Below, in pieces: positions 26,223 to 36,550 of a DNA stretch of 64,000 nucleotides (positions are counted from its first letter, which is position 1; each line of letters opens with the position of its first letter). A program made the position numbers and the translations under genes. This stretch comes from Flavobacteriales bacterium CG_4_9_14_3_um_filter_40_17 (lineage in GTDB: Bacteria > Bacteroidota > Bacteroidia > Flavobacteriales > Flavobacteriaceae), in the NCBI GenBank assembly GCA_002790195.1, contig PFUR01000003.1, positions 37,538-101,537 of the forward strand. The letters are read 5' to 3'. The notes beneath the pieces are model-generated. The model saw only the letters and a list, made by a program, of their open reading frames with translations, was not told the origin of the DNA and ran no database searches.

Positions 26223-27118
26223 GACTTTATCCCACTTACTTTCAGCAACTTTCGTTCCCTGGCCAACAAGGTGTTTTTGAGCAACATGGCTATCGTCATC
26301 GGGCCGACACCGCCAGGTACAGGTGTGATGTGGCTTGCTTTTTTGCTGACGTTTTCAAAATCGACATCGCCAGTAATACGGTAGCCTTTGGGTGAATTTT
26401 CGTCAGCAATCCGCGTAATGCCAACATCGATGACTACTGCATCGTCTTTGACCATTTCAGCTTTCAGATAGTTAGGCACACCCAAAGCTGTGATGATGAT
26501 ATCGGCCTGGGTGGTGATTTGTGCAATGTTTTTGGTATGGCTATGTGTGAGCGTCACGGTAGAGTTGCCGGGGAAACCTTTTCTCCCCATCAGGATGCTC
26601 ATAGGTCGGCCCACAATGTGGCTTCTGCCGATTACGACGGTGTGTTTGCCTTTTGTTTCGACGTTATATCTTTCGAGCAGCTCCAAAATACCAAATGGCG
26701 TAGCCGGAATAAAAGTGGTCATATCGAGTGCCATTTTGCCGAAATTCATCGGGTGGAAACCATCCACATCTTTGTCCGGGTCGATGGCCATGATGACTTT
26801 TTGGGTGTCGATTTGTTCCGGTAAGGGCAACTGTACGATAAATCCATCGATATCTTCATCCTGATTGAGTTCGTCTATTTTTTTGAGGAGCTCGGTTTCG
26901 TTGGTGGTGCTGGGAAGTTTGATGAGGGTGGAGAGAAAACCCACGCGTTCGCAAGATTTAACTTTGCTGCCTACATAGGTAAGGCTTGCGCCGTCATTGC
27001 CCACCAAAATGGCAGCCAAATGCGGGATTTTCTCCCCTTTGGCTTTCATCTGATTGACAGTTTCGGCAATCTCATTTTTGATTTCTTCTGATATTTTTTT
27101 TCCGTCGAGTAAAATCAT
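26219..27118 (-). CDS. folD: methylenetetrahydrofolate dehydrogenase/cyclohydrolase
   Basis: A 299-residue bifunctional enzyme of one-carbon metabolism. The signature Tyr-x3-Lys is in GASLTYVGSKVKSCERVG (about residues 48-65). QLPLPEQIDTQKVIMAIDPD is the Gln-Leu-Pro-Leu-Pro motif. GRSHIVGRPMSILM is the NADP-binding loop. PVPGGVGPMTIAMLL ends the catalytic half. A -7-like TAACTTTG (27146-27139) lies 21 bases upstream without a clear TTG partner. Convergent with hutG, with a four-base overlap. Confidence 0.97.
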   Translation of the reverse strand: MILLDGKKISEEIKNEIAETVNQMKAKGEKIPHLAAILVGNDGASLTYVGSKVKSCERVGFLSTLIKLPSTTNETELLKKIDELNQDEDIDGFIVQLPLPEQIDTQKVIMAIDPDKDVDGFHPMNFGKMALDMTTFIPATPFGILELLERYNVETKGKHTVVIGRSHIVGRPMSILMGRKGFPGNSTVTLTHSHTKNIAQITTQADIIITALGVPNYLKAEMVKDDAVVIDVGITRIADENSPKGYRITGDVDFENVSKKASHITPVPGGVGPMTIAMLLKNTLLARERKLLKVSGIKS

Positions 27119-27289
27119 TCAGGTTATTTTTAGGTTGACAAAGTTAATCGCAAAAATAAAACACTTGTCCTTTTAACCTCACATAAAGTCAGATTTATGA
27201 CATTTTAATTTTTTTTGATGGTTTTTTAAGCAAATTCTCGCTATATAACTTTATATTTCCCAATATGAAAATCAGATTTTTTTCATAAC

Positions 27290-27324
27290 AACCTTAGTCA
27301 AAGTTCAAAACTTTGACTAAGGTT
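27290..27324. repeat. perfect 16-bp palindrome with 3-base loop
   Basis: AACCTTAGTCAAAGTT and its exact reverse complement are separated by CAA. It has no T-run on either side in the right place, so it is not a typical terminator. Its AACC...GGTT ends resemble palindromes at 49903 and 60994. Confidence 0.7.
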
Positions 27325-27484
27325 GCGAGTTTGCATGGCCAAAGGAACCGAAAGACCAACAAAGAAAAAGCATGAAATAAGACTGATAAATCAACAGCAG
27401 ACATGCTAACAACAGTGTGCTTAATTATTTTTTTGAGTCTTTTAGAAAAATGAAACTTAAAATGAAGGCAACTTATTGCAAGGG
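27325..27484. other. intergenic spacer, nothing recognised
   Basis: The spacer from folD to the broken lipoprotein gene is over 300 bases in all. Apart from the palindrome and the folD -7 element I see nothing in it. GCTAACAACAG at 27405-27415 is a fragment similar to the left end of the attC-like element at 51.5 kb, but no matching right half is evident. Confidence 0.5.
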
Positions 27485-28511
27485 TTAATAATAAGTAATT
27501 TTTCTCTTTACAATTGTTTTGTAATTTTTATTATCACCTAAAATTACTTTGGTTATCCAATTTCTGTCATTTTCAAAAGCATAGCTGTACTTTGTGATTC
27601 TTTCTTCTTTCGTTTTACTTTCAATTGTCGAGTATTCAATTAGGTTTCCATCCGCATCCAACTTTTGAGCTATTGAGCTGTAAATCCTGGCACCTATGGG
27701 CAGAATAGTTGATTGAATTAGATGCGGATCGTCGTCATAAACATTTGAAATCAATGTATAGCTGCTGTCATTTTCATAATTGTACTTGGTGATGTGATTT
27801 CTCTTCATTTCATCATACAAAAAAATATGTTTGTAGAATTCTATAAAATGAATGGTGTTATACACATGTAAAACTTGATAATTTTCATATTCCAATAAAT
27901 TATCTTTGAAGACTCTATTGATAATTTTGGAAGGTTTCTTTGAGTTTATAAAATGAGTTTCTTCGATAACGTTTCCATTTGAATCACGCTTATAATTAAA
28001 AGTGTTTTGAACCGTATCATTCCATTTTTTCGGTAACTTTAAGCACCCGATTGAAACGATCTCTGCCAACAAGCGTTTCAAAACGGTTTTCGTCTTTGCT
28101 ATTCACGCGCTTTATGATGCTGTCGTGCTTGTCATAGAAAAATCGATAGAATTCATTTTCATCTTGTCCACCATAACGTTCAACTATCTTTATTTCACTA
28201 AAGCGATTTTTAGCATCATACGTATAGTTTTTCTGAATTCCTGACCTAAATTCTGACATTAAAAATCCCAAATAGTTAAATTTCAGTTGTTCATCTTCGT
28301 CAAAATCAAAACTTCCTAACCTACCTTCCATCACCAAAGAGTCTCCATCAATGCAATATGAATATACTTCAGTTTGTATTTCCTTTACTTTCCCTTTAAT
28401 ACCTTTTTTCAACCAATCGGTTTTATGTTTTACTTGAATTTGCTCTAATCATCCTAAGCTAAAAGCAATGAAAATTGATAAAACGACCAAGTATGTTTTT
28501 GTAGTTTTCAT
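27485..28511 (-). pseudogene. broken lipoprotein gene with YD-repeat-like sequence
   Basis: A gene reading leftward from ATG 28511, MKTTKTYLVVLSIFIAFSLG, is a lipoprotein signal peptide. Codon 21, where the lipobox cysteine should be, is TGA (28451-28449). The same frame continues after it (about 131 codons from 28412: KKGIKGKVKEIQTEVYSYC, NYTYDAKNRFSEIKIVERY) until a stop at 28017. A second lesion is an extra A in an A-run (T-run 28025-28030 on the plus strand). Removing one base joins TEK to WNDTVQNTF in the frame that then runs to 27485. Repaired length is about 341 residues. The phrases resemble YD or Rhs-like repeats of secreted proteins. Function unknown. Confidence 0.75.
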
Positions 28512-28555
28512 AATTAAAGCACTAATGATTTCCCAAAAAACAAACTTTCTTTAAT

Positions 28556-29836
28556 CTAAAACCCCTTCCCCACCGCTTCCACCGTTCGGTCTATGTCTTC
28601 GTAAGTCAAGGCATCGGTCAAAAACCAGGTTTCAAAAGCACTCGGTGCCAAGTAGATACCTTGCGCCAACATGCTGTGGAAAAACTTTTTAAAGATATCA
28701 TTGTTGCCCAAAGCCGCCGTGTCAAAATCGGTGACTGCTGTTTCCGAAAAATGAACAGAAATCATGCTGCCCACCCGGTTGATGGTGTGAGCAACGCCTT
28801 TGCGGTTTAGCGTTTCGGTCATGCCTTTTGCTAAATACGCACCTTTTTCTTCCAAACGCATGTAGAGCCCGACATCGGCATCCAAAGTTTGCAACATGGC
28901 CAGCCCGGCGACCATGGCAATCGGGTTTCCGGAGAGTGTTCCGGCCTGATAAACCGGCCCGATTGGCGATAAATATTCCATGATTTCACTACGAGCGGCA
29001 AAAGCACCCACCGGCAAGCCGCCGCCAATCACTTTGCCATAGGTCACGATGTCTGCCCGGACTTTCAGCAATTCTTGCGCGCCACCTTTGGCCAACCGGA
29101 ATCCGGTCATCACCTCGTCAAAAATCAGCAATACTCGGTGTGTATCGCACAATTTTCTGAGGCCTTCCAAAAATCCGGCTTGGGGCGGTACACAACCCAT
29201 ATTTCCCGCCACCGGCTCAATGATGATCGCAGCGATTTCGCCTTGGTTGGCATCTACCAATTGTTGGACGCTGTCCAAATCATTGTATTTGGCCAGCAAG
29301 GTATCTTTGGCTGTACCCTGCGTCACGCCCGGGCTGTTGGGCGCACCGAAAGTTACCGCGCCACTACCCGCCTGAATCAAAAATGAGTCGGAGTGGCCGT
29401 GGTAGCAACCGGCAAATTTGATGATTTTGTCTTTTTGGGTAAACCCACGTGCGAGGCGAACGGCACTCATGCAAGCTTCCGTTCCTGAATTGACAAACCG
29501 GATTAGGTCGATGTTACCAACCATTTTTACCGCTAACTCCGCTATTTCGGTTTCAATCGCTGTTGGCGCTCCAAAGGATGTGCCGAGCTCCGCTTGTTTT
29601 TTAATGACTTCTACTACCTTTGGATACGCATGGCCGAGGATCATCGGCCCCCAAGAATTGATGTAATCTATGTAAGTGTTGCCGTCTTCGTCTATCAGGT
29701 AAGCACCTTTGGCTTTTTTGAAAAAAATGGGGTTTCCACCCACCGATTTGAAGGCGCGAACCGGCGAATTGACTCCTCCGGGAATTACTTTTTGGGCTGC
29801 TGTGAAAAGAGCTGAACTGCGGGTGTAGGTTATCAT
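28556..29836 (-). CDS. hemL: glutamate-1-semialdehyde 2,1-aminomutase
   Basis: A 426-residue PLP enzyme making 5-aminolevulinate, the precursor of tetrapyrroles, by the C5 pathway. It begins with the family segment [20 protein letters not shown] and has [18 protein letters not shown]. The PLP lysine is in [16 protein letters not shown], and [15 protein letters not shown] is conserved. The length fits. It sits apart from hemD and hemW. The next gene on the same strand (ending 29838) lies upstream in transcription with essentially no gap, so the glucosaminidase gene and hemL may be cotranscribed. Confidence 0.97.
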   Translation of the reverse strand: MITYTRSSALFTAAQKVIPGGVNSPVRAFKSVGGNPIFFKKAKGAYLIDEDGNTYIDYINSWGPMILGHAYPKVVEVIKKQAELGTSFGAPTAIETEIAELAVKMVGNIDLIRFVNSGTEACMSAVRLARGFTQKDKIIKFAGCYHGHSDSFLIQAGSGAVTFGAPNSPGVTQGTAKDTLLAKYNDLDSVQQLVDANQGEIAAIIIEPVAGNMGCVPPQAGFLEGLRKLCDTHRVLLIFDEVMTGFRLAKGGAQELLKVRADIVTYGKVIGGGLPVGAFAARSEIMEYLSPIGPVYQAGTLSGNPIAMVAGLAMLQTLDADVGLYMRLEEKGAYLAKGMTETLNRKGVAHTINRVGSMISVHFSETAVTDFDTAALGNNDIFKKFFHSMLAQGIYLAPSAFETWFLTDALTYEDIDRTVEAVGKGF

Positions 29837-29837
29837 A

Positions 29838-30866
29838 TTATTTTTTGAGGATAAGTTCCTGACCGATTTTTAATTCGTTGGAAAATAAATTATTAATTGA
29901 TTTTAAGTCTTCAACAGCGATGCCTGTTTTTCGTGAAATGGCATACAAAGTGTCGCCTTGTTGAACGATGTATCGCATTTGGGTCGTTTGCGCAACTGTG
30001 CTGTTGCTATCAACCAAAACTTTGAGCACTTGGCCGATGCTTATTTCGTTGGAAGATAAATTATTCCAAGTTTTAAGGCTTTCGATATCTAAACCGTACA
30101 ATTTTGAAATGGCATAGAGCGTTTCTCCTTGACTGACAATGTGTGTACCTACGATTTGGGATTCCCGATTTTCCGTTGTGTCAACTTTCTGAATAACAGC
30201 TGCAATCACCTTATCCTCTGCTTCTTCATAATCATTTCCCAAGGCTTCGTTGTCGTAGCGATCTAAACGATATTTTTCGATGATGCCAATCAATTTGTCC
30301 GGATACTTCTTATCGGTGGCGTAACCGGCATTTTTGAGCCCACGTGCCCAAGCTTTGTAATTCGATTTTTTTAGTTTAAACAATGGTGCATAGCGGCTTC
30401 GAGTGGTCAAAAAAATTGAGTGGTCTTCGAAGGATTGTTTCGGGTCGGGATATTTTCGGAAACATTCTCCTTTTTCATCATCGTCGTGATACACACGATC
30501 ACCGCCCCACTCGTGGCATTTGATGCCAAAATGATTGTTGGATTTCAAAGCTAATTCGCTTTTTCCGGAGTTGGACTCCAACACGCCTTGCGCCAATGTG
30601 ATGCTGGCAGGAATACCAAACTCTTTCATTTTTTGAACAGCAACATCTTTAAAATAAAGAATGTAAGCATCCGTATTGGTAAAATCGATTTGGGTAATTT
30701 TGGGTGTATAGACTTTCGATTTGTCTTCGATTTTTCCTTGGATGATGACAATTTTCGGGGTATATTTTGGCTTGTGTTTAGAGGCTTGCGATGCTTTTTT
30801 ACTGCCGCCGCAACTTGCCAGAAACACGGCTAAAACCATAAACAAAATTATTTTACTAGCGTTCAT
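29838..30866 (-). CDS. LysM glucosaminidase lipoprotein
   Basis: A 342-residue peptidoglycan hydrolase. The signal ends at a lipobox ([11 protein letters not shown], Cys about residue 19), so it is probably a lipoprotein. Residues 70-215 are a mannosyl-glycoprotein endo-beta-N-acetylglucosaminidase (FlgJ-like) domain. The catalytic glutamate is in [20 protein letters not shown] and the second block is [20 protein letters not shown]. Two LysM modules follow, at about 243-287 ([17 protein letters not shown]) and 299-341 ([17 protein letters not shown]). It likely trims the cell wall during growth or division. Confidence 0.93.
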   Translation of the reverse strand: MNASKIILFMVLAVFLASCGGSKKASQASKHKPKYTPKIVIIQGKIEDKSKVYTPKITQIDFTNTDAYILYFKDVAVQKMKEFGIPASITLAQGVLESNSGKSELALKSNNHFGIKCHEWGGDRVYHDDDEKGECFRKYPDPKQSFEDHSIFLTTRSRYAPLFKLKKSNYKAWARGLKNAGYATDKKYPDKLIGIIEKYRLDRYDNEALGNDYEEAEDKVIAAVIQKVDTTENRESQIVGTHIVSQGETLYAISKLYGLDIESLKTWNNLSSNEISIGQVLKVLVDSNSTVAQTTQMRYIVQQGDTLYAISRKTGIAVEDLKSINNLFSNELKIGQELILKK

Positions 30867-30869
30867 AGT

Positions 30870-31814
30870 TTATCGGATAGTTGTCATTTTATTTTTAATC
30901 AATATCTGGTTGAATCCTTCTATACCCTGCAATCCTCCGGTGTGAATTGCCAAAACACGTGTGCCGAAACTCATCTTTTTCTGTTGAATCATATCGGTCA
31001 ATCCGAACATCATTTTACCGGTGTAAATAGGGTCGAGCGCAATCTTGGCCTGACTTTTAAATGAATTGATAAAATCGATTAATCTTTCATCAAAATCGGC
31101 ATATCCGCCGAAATGATAATCCGTCACCAATGTCCAATTTGTTTTGGTTTCAACTGCAAATTTACGAATATCTTCGTATAAAAAGCCGCCTTTGAGAGCC
31201 GGAAAACCCAATACTTTTTGGTAATCGAAACTACTGTTAATCACGCCTGCTATCGTGCCTCCTGTGCCCACCGATACGGCAATCACATCAAACGGTTTGC
31301 AGGCATAGTATAAAATTTCTTCACAACCTTTGATCGCCAAATGATTGGCTCCACCTTCGGGAATCAGATAAAATTCACCAAAATGTGAATGAAGCATTTC
31401 CTCAAATAATACCGTATTTTTCGTTCGATAATCACTTCGACTGACAAACAAAAAATCCATCCCGCATTGCTTGGCAAAAGACAAGGTTGGATTTTCCTCA
31501 ATTTTAGTTGCCAATTCATCCCCGCGAATCACGCCAATGGTTTTGAAATTCATCAACTGTCCTGCGGCTGCCACGGCGGCAATGTGATTGGAATAGGCTC
31601 CACCGAAAGTCAACAACGTTTTAAAATTTTGCTTTTTTGCTTCCAACAAATTGTATTTTATCTTTCTGAACTTATTGCCCGACACCTGCGGATGGATTAA
31701 ATCTTCGCGTAAGACCGAAACTTCTACACCAAAGCCTTCTATTTCTTTAATAGAAACCCGGTCTATTCTTGATTTTACCGTTTGATTAAAAAACATTTTG
31801 GGGTCAGCGGGCAT
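30870..31814 (-). CDS. D-cysteine desulfhydrase / ACC deaminase family PLP enzyme
   Basis: A PLP-dependent enzyme of the 1-aminocyclopropane-1-carboxylate deaminase/D-cysteine desulfhydrase type. The open frame extends to a TTG at 31844, but the first ATG is at 31814 (MPADPKMFFNQTVKS), about 314 residues; an ATG at 31796 is a further choice. The PLP lysine lies in HPQVSGNKFRKIKYNLLEAK, and TFGGAYSNHIAAVAAAGQ is the phosphate or carboxylate cup. SVGTGGTIAG binds the PLP phosphate. Which of the two reactions it performs cannot be decided without the substrate-specific residues. It ends three bases from the next gene, so probably leads that operon. Confidence 0.85.
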   Translation of the reverse strand: MPADPKMFFNQTVKSRIDRVSIKEIEGFGVEVSVLREDLIHPQVSGNKFRKIKYNLLEAKKQNFKTLLTFGGAYSNHIAAVAAAGQLMNFKTIGVIRGDELATKIEENPTLSFAKQCGMDFLFVSRSDYRTKNTVLFEEMLHSHFGEFYLIPEGGANHLAIKGCEEILYYACKPFDVIAVSVGTGGTIAGVINSSFDYQKVLGFPALKGGFLYEDIRKFAVETKTNWTLVTDYHFGGYADFDERLIDFINSFKSQAKIALDPIYTGKMMFGLTDMIQQKKMSFGTRVLAIHTGGLQGIEGFNQILIKNKMTTIR

Positions 31815-32045
31815 CCGTAAAAGATTGTAAAAAGTTGACTTCAAAGATACGAAACACGTTGATACCTTATTTTGTGTGAAATGAAGTGCGGTTTTTTAAA
31901 CAAATGCTACAAAGTAAAATGCGAAGATTTTCATGTATTCTTTGCACGCTTTGCGATTTCTTTTATTGCTATATATGAAAGAATCCAGTCGATTTTTTTA
32001 CGCAATCCCGTATCAAAAGAAATCGTTACAAACCATATTATTCCA

Positions 32046-32053
32046 TAAATTTG
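32046..32053 (+). promoter_or_regulatory. fabD -7 element
   Basis: TAAATTTG matches TAnnTTTG exactly and lies 25 bases before the fabD ATG. No TTG box is seen at the expected spacing. Confidence 0.45.
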
Positions 32054-32077
32054 CCCTTCTAACCAATTAATCAAAAA

Positions 32078-32959
32078 ATGAACGCACATATTTTCCCCGG
32101 ACAAGGTTCTCAGTTTCCCGGCATGGGATTGGATTTGTATCAGCAATCTGAAACTGCCAAAAAACTATTCGAGCAGGCCAATGAAATTCTCGGTTTTCGG
32201 ATAACCGATGTCATGTTTGAAGGCACCGCAGAGCAATTGAAAGAAACAAACGTCACCCAACCTGCTATTTTTATTCATTCCGTGATTTTAAGTAAAATAT
32301 TGTCTCATCAAGCAAAACCCGATATGGTAGCGGGACATTCTTTGGGAGAATTTTCAGCTTTGGTCGCCAATCAAACATTGGCGTTTGAAGATGCATTGCG
32401 CTTGGTAGCCATACGTGCCACCGCCATGCAAAAAGCCTGTGAAAAAATTCAGGGTACAATGGCTGCCGTGTTGGGCATGGAAGATGCTTTGGTAGAAAAA
32501 ATTTGTGCGGAAACCGAAGGCGTGGTGGTCGCTGCCAACTACAATTGTCCCGGCCAGTTGGTGATTTCAGGCGAAGTAGAAGCCATCAACCGGGCTTGTG
32601 AAGCCCTGAAAGCAGCGGGTGCCAAGCGCGCGTTGGTATTGCCCGTGGGAGGTGCTTTTCACTCCCCGCTCATGGCTCCGGCACGAGAAGAATTGGCAGC
32701 AGCCATCGAAGTGACACAATTCAAAAAACCGCTTTGTCCGGTGTATCAAAACGTGACCGCAACTGCCGTCATCCAACCTGACGAAATCAAAAAAAATCTT
32801 ATCCTACAGCTCACCGCACCGGTTCGATGGTCGCAAAGCGTGCAACAAATGATAGCAGACGGAGCGAGCCTATTTACCGAAATCGGGCCGGGAAATGTGT
32901 TGCAAGGTTTGGTCAAAAAAATAGACCGCGAAGCACAGACGGCAAGTGTAGCTTTTTGA
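32078..32959 (+). CDS. fabD: malonyl-CoA-ACP transacylase
   Basis: A 293-residue transferase that loads malonyl groups onto acyl carrier protein for fatty acid synthesis. It opens with IFPGQGSQFPGMGLDL. The nucleophilic serine is in MVAGHSLGEFSALVA (about residue 90), followed by the arginine in VAIRATAMQKAC and the histidine in LPVGGAFHSPLMAPA. The C-terminus has TEIGPGNVLQGLVKKI. It is monocistronic here, with no other fab gene adjacent, and a long decayed region follows. Confidence 0.97.
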   Translation: MNAHIFPGQGSQFPGMGLDLYQQSETAKKLFEQANEILGFRITDVMFEGTAEQLKETNVTQPAIFIHSVILSKILSHQAKPDMVAGHSLGEFSALVANQTLAFEDALRLVAIRATAMQKACEKIQGTMAAVLGMEDALVEKICAETEGVVVAANYNCPGQLVISGEVEAINRACEALKAAGAKRALVLPVGGAFHSPLMAPAREELAAAIEVTQFKKPLCPVYQNVTATAVIQPDEIKKNLILQLTAPVRWSQSVQQMIADGASLFTEIGPGNVLQGLVKKIDREAQTASVAF

Positions 32960-33150
32960 TTGAATAAATTTATAAGTTGGCAATAATTTTAAAATGAAAC
33001 GAAACAAGTATAGAAAAAGATAAAAAAAGTTTTTTTTAGCAATTTTACTTAGTTGCTCATTAAATAGATACCCCTTATAAAGTTTCCTTTTTATTTAAAG
33101 GATTAATTTTGGTTACAAATTCCGAGGGAATAAATCATACAAAAAATAAT
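32960..33150. other. AT-rich spacer, nothing recognised
   Basis: The region between fabD and the transposase remnant is AT-rich, with no open frame, promoter or hairpin that I can support. Confidence 0.5.
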
Positions 33151-33640
<490 letters not shown>

Positions 33641-33714
33641 ATTCCTGATTTCCAACTCCCAACCTCCCGTGTTTCATTTCTTCACACAATTCTTCCAATA
33701 TCTTTCAATTATGG

Positions 33715-33722
33715 TATCTTTG
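33715..33722 (+). promoter_or_regulatory. tyrS -7 element
   Basis: TATCTTTG matches the TAnnTTTG consensus 23 bases before the tyrS start. A TTC sits 19 bases upstream, one base from the TTG box. Confidence 0.5.
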
Positions 33723-33745
33723 TCGAAAGTGATTTTTACAATTGT

Positions 33746-35041
33746 ATGAAGAAAAATTTTTACCGGGAACTCCAATGGAGAGGCATGCTCCACGATGCCA
33801 TGCCGGGCGTAGAAGAACACCTTCAGAGCGGCTTACAAAGTGCCTATGTGGGCATCGACCCAACTGCAGACTCACTGCACATTGGGCATTTGGTGGGCGT
33901 GATGATGCTCAAACATTTTCAACTCTGTGGCCATCGCCCCATTGCCTTGGTGGGTGGTGCTACCGGAATGATCGGTGACCCGTCAGGGAAATCCGCCGAA
34001 CGAAATTTGCTGGATGAAAAAACCCTGCGCCACAACGAAGATTGTCTTAAAAATCAATTGCGCCGTTTTTTAGATTTTGATAGCCAAGAAGCCAATGCCG
34101 CGCTTTTGGTCAATAATTACGATTGGATGAAACCCATGTCCTTTTTGGAATTTATTCGCGATGTAGGCAAACATATCACGGTCAACTATATGATGGCCAA
34201 AGATTCGGTCAAAAAACGCATTGACAGCAACCAAGCAGAAGGTATGTCGTTCACCGAATTCAGTTATCAATTGGTGCAAGGCTATGATTTTTTGCATTTG
34301 TACCGCACCCACAATTGTAGCTTGCAAATGGGCGGGAGCGATCAGTGGGGAAACATCACCACCGGGACGGAACTCATCCGCAGAATAGCGGGTGGAAAAG
34401 CCTTGGCACTCACCTGTCCATTAATTACCAAAGCTGACGGCTCCAAATTCGGAAAATCGGAAGGGGGAAACATCTGGTTGGATGCCCAACGAACTTCTCC
34501 TTTTAAATTTTATCAATATTGGCTGAACACCTCGGACGAGGATGCTGAAAAGTACATTAAAATTTTTACACTTTTCTCAAAAGAAGAAATACAAACTACC
34601 ATTGAAAATCATCGTGTCGCTCCACATTTGCGATTGTTACAGAAAAAATTGGCTCAGTCGGTTACCGTCATGGTACATTCTGTAGAAGCTTTTGAAAAAG
34701 CCGAACAGGCCAGCCAAATTCTTTTTGGAAACAACACCGCCGAACTCTTGAAAAGCATCGATGAAATCACCCTGTTAGAAGTTTTTGAAGGCGTTCCATC
34801 GGGAGAAATTTCCCTTGAGGAAATAGAACACGGCATTTCAATCGTTCAACTGCTCACCGAAAAAACAAACTTTTTGAAGTCAAACAATGAAGCCCGCCGT
34901 GCTTTAAAAGAGAATAGTATTGCGGTCAATCAGGAAAAAGTAAATGAAGAATTTGTGGCAACCAATCATTTGTTGCTCAATAACAAATATATCTTATTGC
35001 AACGCGGTAAGAAAAATTATTTCTTGTTAAGAGTTGTATAA
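33746..35041 (+). CDS. tyrS: tyrosyl-tRNA synthetase
   Basis: A 431-residue class I aminoacyl-tRNA synthetase. The start [20 protein letters not shown] is the usual one. The HIGH motif is HIGH in [14 protein letters not shown] (about residues 38-51). [14 protein letters not shown] binds tyrosine and AMP, and [13 protein letters not shown] is the KMSKS-type loop. The S4-like RNA-binding part is C-terminal (about 360-431: [18 protein letters not shown]). It stands alone, downstream of the IS remnant and with its own promoter. A palindrome follows. Confidence 0.97.
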   Translation: MKKNFYRELQWRGMLHDAMPGVEEHLQSGLQSAYVGIDPTADSLHIGHLVGVMMLKHFQLCGHRPIALVGGATGMIGDPSGKSAERNLLDEKTLRHNEDCLKNQLRRFLDFDSQEANAALLVNNYDWMKPMSFLEFIRDVGKHITVNYMMAKDSVKKRIDSNQAEGMSFTEFSYQLVQGYDFLHLYRTHNCSLQMGGSDQWGNITTGTELIRRIAGGKALALTCPLITKADGSKFGKSEGGNIWLDAQRTSPFKFYQYWLNTSDEDAEKYIKIFTLFSKEEIQTTIENHRVAPHLRLLQKKLAQSVTVMVHSVEAFEKAEQASQILFGNNTAELLKSIDEITLLEVFEGVPSGEISLEEIEHGISIVQLLTEKTNFLKSNNEARRALKENSIAVNQEKVNEEFVATNHLLLNNKYILLQRGKKNYFLLRVV

Positions 35042-35046
35042 AAGAA

Positions 35047-35075
35047 AGTCCCGCAGTGTTTCAGGCTGCGGGACT
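35047..35075. terminator. hairpin between tyrS and the YHS gene
   Basis: The arms AGTCCCGCAG (35047-35056) and CTGCGGGACT (35066-35075) enclose a 9-base loop. The T-rich side reads CTTTCTTTTAT on the minus strand, so it best suits the YHS gene. It may act for tyrS as well. Confidence 0.6.
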
Positions 35076-35119
35076 AACCAAACTAACTAACAATATATGA
35101 AAAAAACTAACTCTCTTCT

Positions 35120-35566
35120 TTAGTTCACGATCAATTTGTCGTAATTCCTGTTTGCTTTAGCTATCAAAGCTTTTGGGTTTTCTGTCAACCACAACTCGTA
35201 AGTGTTGTTAAAAGCGGTTAAATAAAACAAATACAACTTACCTTCTCTTACCTCAAAAGACTTTGGGTTTATATCCACTTTTTCACCTGTTTTGGCCATC
35301 GCATAAGCACAATAACCTCCGTATGCAGGCATGTATTTTTCAGAATCTTTTTGAAATTTCTCTAAATTATCTAAGGAAGAGAATCGATATTTTGCTCCAT
35401 TGTATTCTGTTTCAAATTTACTATGTCCTTTTATGGCTTTCCCTTGAAGATAAGCAACTACATCATATCCTTTTGCCATCAAACCTTTGTCTAAATTGAG
35501 TTCTCCTTGTTGGGAGAAAACCGATAGACTCAGCATAAAAATGAATAAATTGATAAATGATTTCAT
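35120..35566 (-). CDS. YHS domain exported protein
   Basis: A 148-residue exported protein. The start is set at the ATG giving MKSFINLFIFMLSLSVFSQ, a clear signal peptide; the frame is open for 19 more codons upstream, but these have no such pattern. After the signal come GYDVVAYLQGKAIKGHSKFE and YRFSSLDNLEKFQKDSEKYM. The YHS-type Cys block YGGYCAYAMAKTGEKVDINP is followed by KLYLFYLTAFN. YHS domains may bind metal ions, but no function is assigned to this family of periplasmic forms. Confidence 0.85.
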   Translation of the reverse strand: MKSFINLFIFMLSLSVFSQQGELNLDKGLMAKGYDVVAYLQGKAIKGHSKFETEYNGAKYRFSSLDNLEKFQKDSEKYMPAYGGYCAYAMAKTGEKVDINPKSFEVREGKLYLFYLTAFNNTYELWLTENPKALIAKANRNYDKLIVN

Positions 35567-35704
35567 GATTATATAAGGTTGCTTAAATATGGGAAAAATT
35601 TCTCGCTGAAATATTTGCAACAATCAGAAAGTCGAAGGGGAAGTTTAAAACTTTCGAGCTAACGTGTTAAAAATTAAAATTTTAACGTTTTTAACGTTTC
35701 TGTC

Positions 35705-36550
35705 CTAATTGGATTTAACAAAATCAATCGAGTTGTTGACCAATATTTCGAATGGTTTGGGAAGCGTTTTTTCGGTATATGGATGTTTGCCACCAAAGAC
35801 ATGATTGCCTTGGCCAATAAGCTTCAACGACCCTTGTTTGCTCCAATCGCGTAGGTTTTTTGCGTCTTTTATCGGCACAACCATATCCTCGGCTCCGTGC
35901 AGAATTAGAAAAGGTTTGTCCATGTTTCGCACTGCCGATTGGATATTCAATCGCTCTTTGTTTGCTTGAAAATTTTCATAAAACTGATAGTAGTGTGGCA
36001 TTTGCTGTTTAGTTCGCGCATTTTCAACAAACACTACTTTCTGTTTTTTCCAAATTTCAAGCTGTTCGGCTTTGGGAAAACGGGATTCAAAATCGCTAAC
36101 AGCAGCCCAAGTAATGAGTTTAGTTACCTGTTGGTTTTCTGATGCTTTCAATGCCACTACGCCACCGCCCCGACTGTGCCCAATCAGAGTCAAATTGTTT
36201 ATGTTTCGTTCATTTTTAAACCCAGATTCCATTTTTACCCAATGGATGACTGAATCTAAATCGTCCAGCTCTTTGATGAAGTTGTTTTGCCCAAAGGCTT
36301 CTAAGTCTCCAAATTCGAGTGGATTGCCGGATGTGGTTCCATTGTGGGAAAAATTAAATTTCACAAAAAAGCAACCGGCTTGGGCAAAACTTTGGGCGGC
36401 CAAATCCCAGCATCCCCAATCTTTAAAACCTTTATAACCATGGCTGAAAATTACAAGGGGTTTGGGTTTTCTATTTTCTTTATAAAACACGTCCAGCAGA
36501 ATGGGTTTTCCGTGCTGTCCGCTTATTTGAATGTTTCTTAGGATTTTCAT
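35705..36550 (-). CDS. alpha/beta hydrolase
   Basis: A 281-residue alpha/beta-hydrolase-fold protein without a clear signal peptide. The nucleophile elbow is LIGHSRGGGVVALKASE (Ser about residue 125). The early strand has LVIFSHGYKGFKDWG with the oxyanion-hole His-Gly. A late acidic and histidine pair is likely in LHGAEDMVVPIKDAK and GQGNHVFGGKHPY. Substrate unknown; an esterase or dienelactone-hydrolase-like role is possible. Its ATG overlaps the stop of the nuclease gene by four bases, so the two are cotranslated. Confidence 0.85.
   Translation of the reverse strand: MKILRNIQISGQHGKPILLDVFYKENRKPKPLVIFSHGYKGFKDWGCWDLAAQSFAQAGCFFVKFNFSHNGTTSGNPLEFGDLEAFGQNNFIKELDDLDSVIHWVKMESGFKNERNINNLTLIGHSRGGGVVALKASENQQVTKLITWAAVSDFESRFPKAEQLEIWKKQKVVFVENARTKQQMPHYYQFYENFQANKERLNIQSAVRNMDKPFLILHGAEDMVVPIKDAKNLRDWSKQGSLKLIGQGNHVFGGKHPYTEKTLPKPFEILVNNSIDFVKSN

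Noticed and set aside
27401-27420. Second attC-like site near 27.4 kb
   Set aside because: Only the left half GCTAACAACAG is present and no partner half could be found.
28449-28451. TGA at the lipobox read as selenocysteine or a reassigned codon
   Set aside because: Other genes in the window use TGA as stop, a second frameshift lesion is present downstream, and no SECIS-like element was seen.
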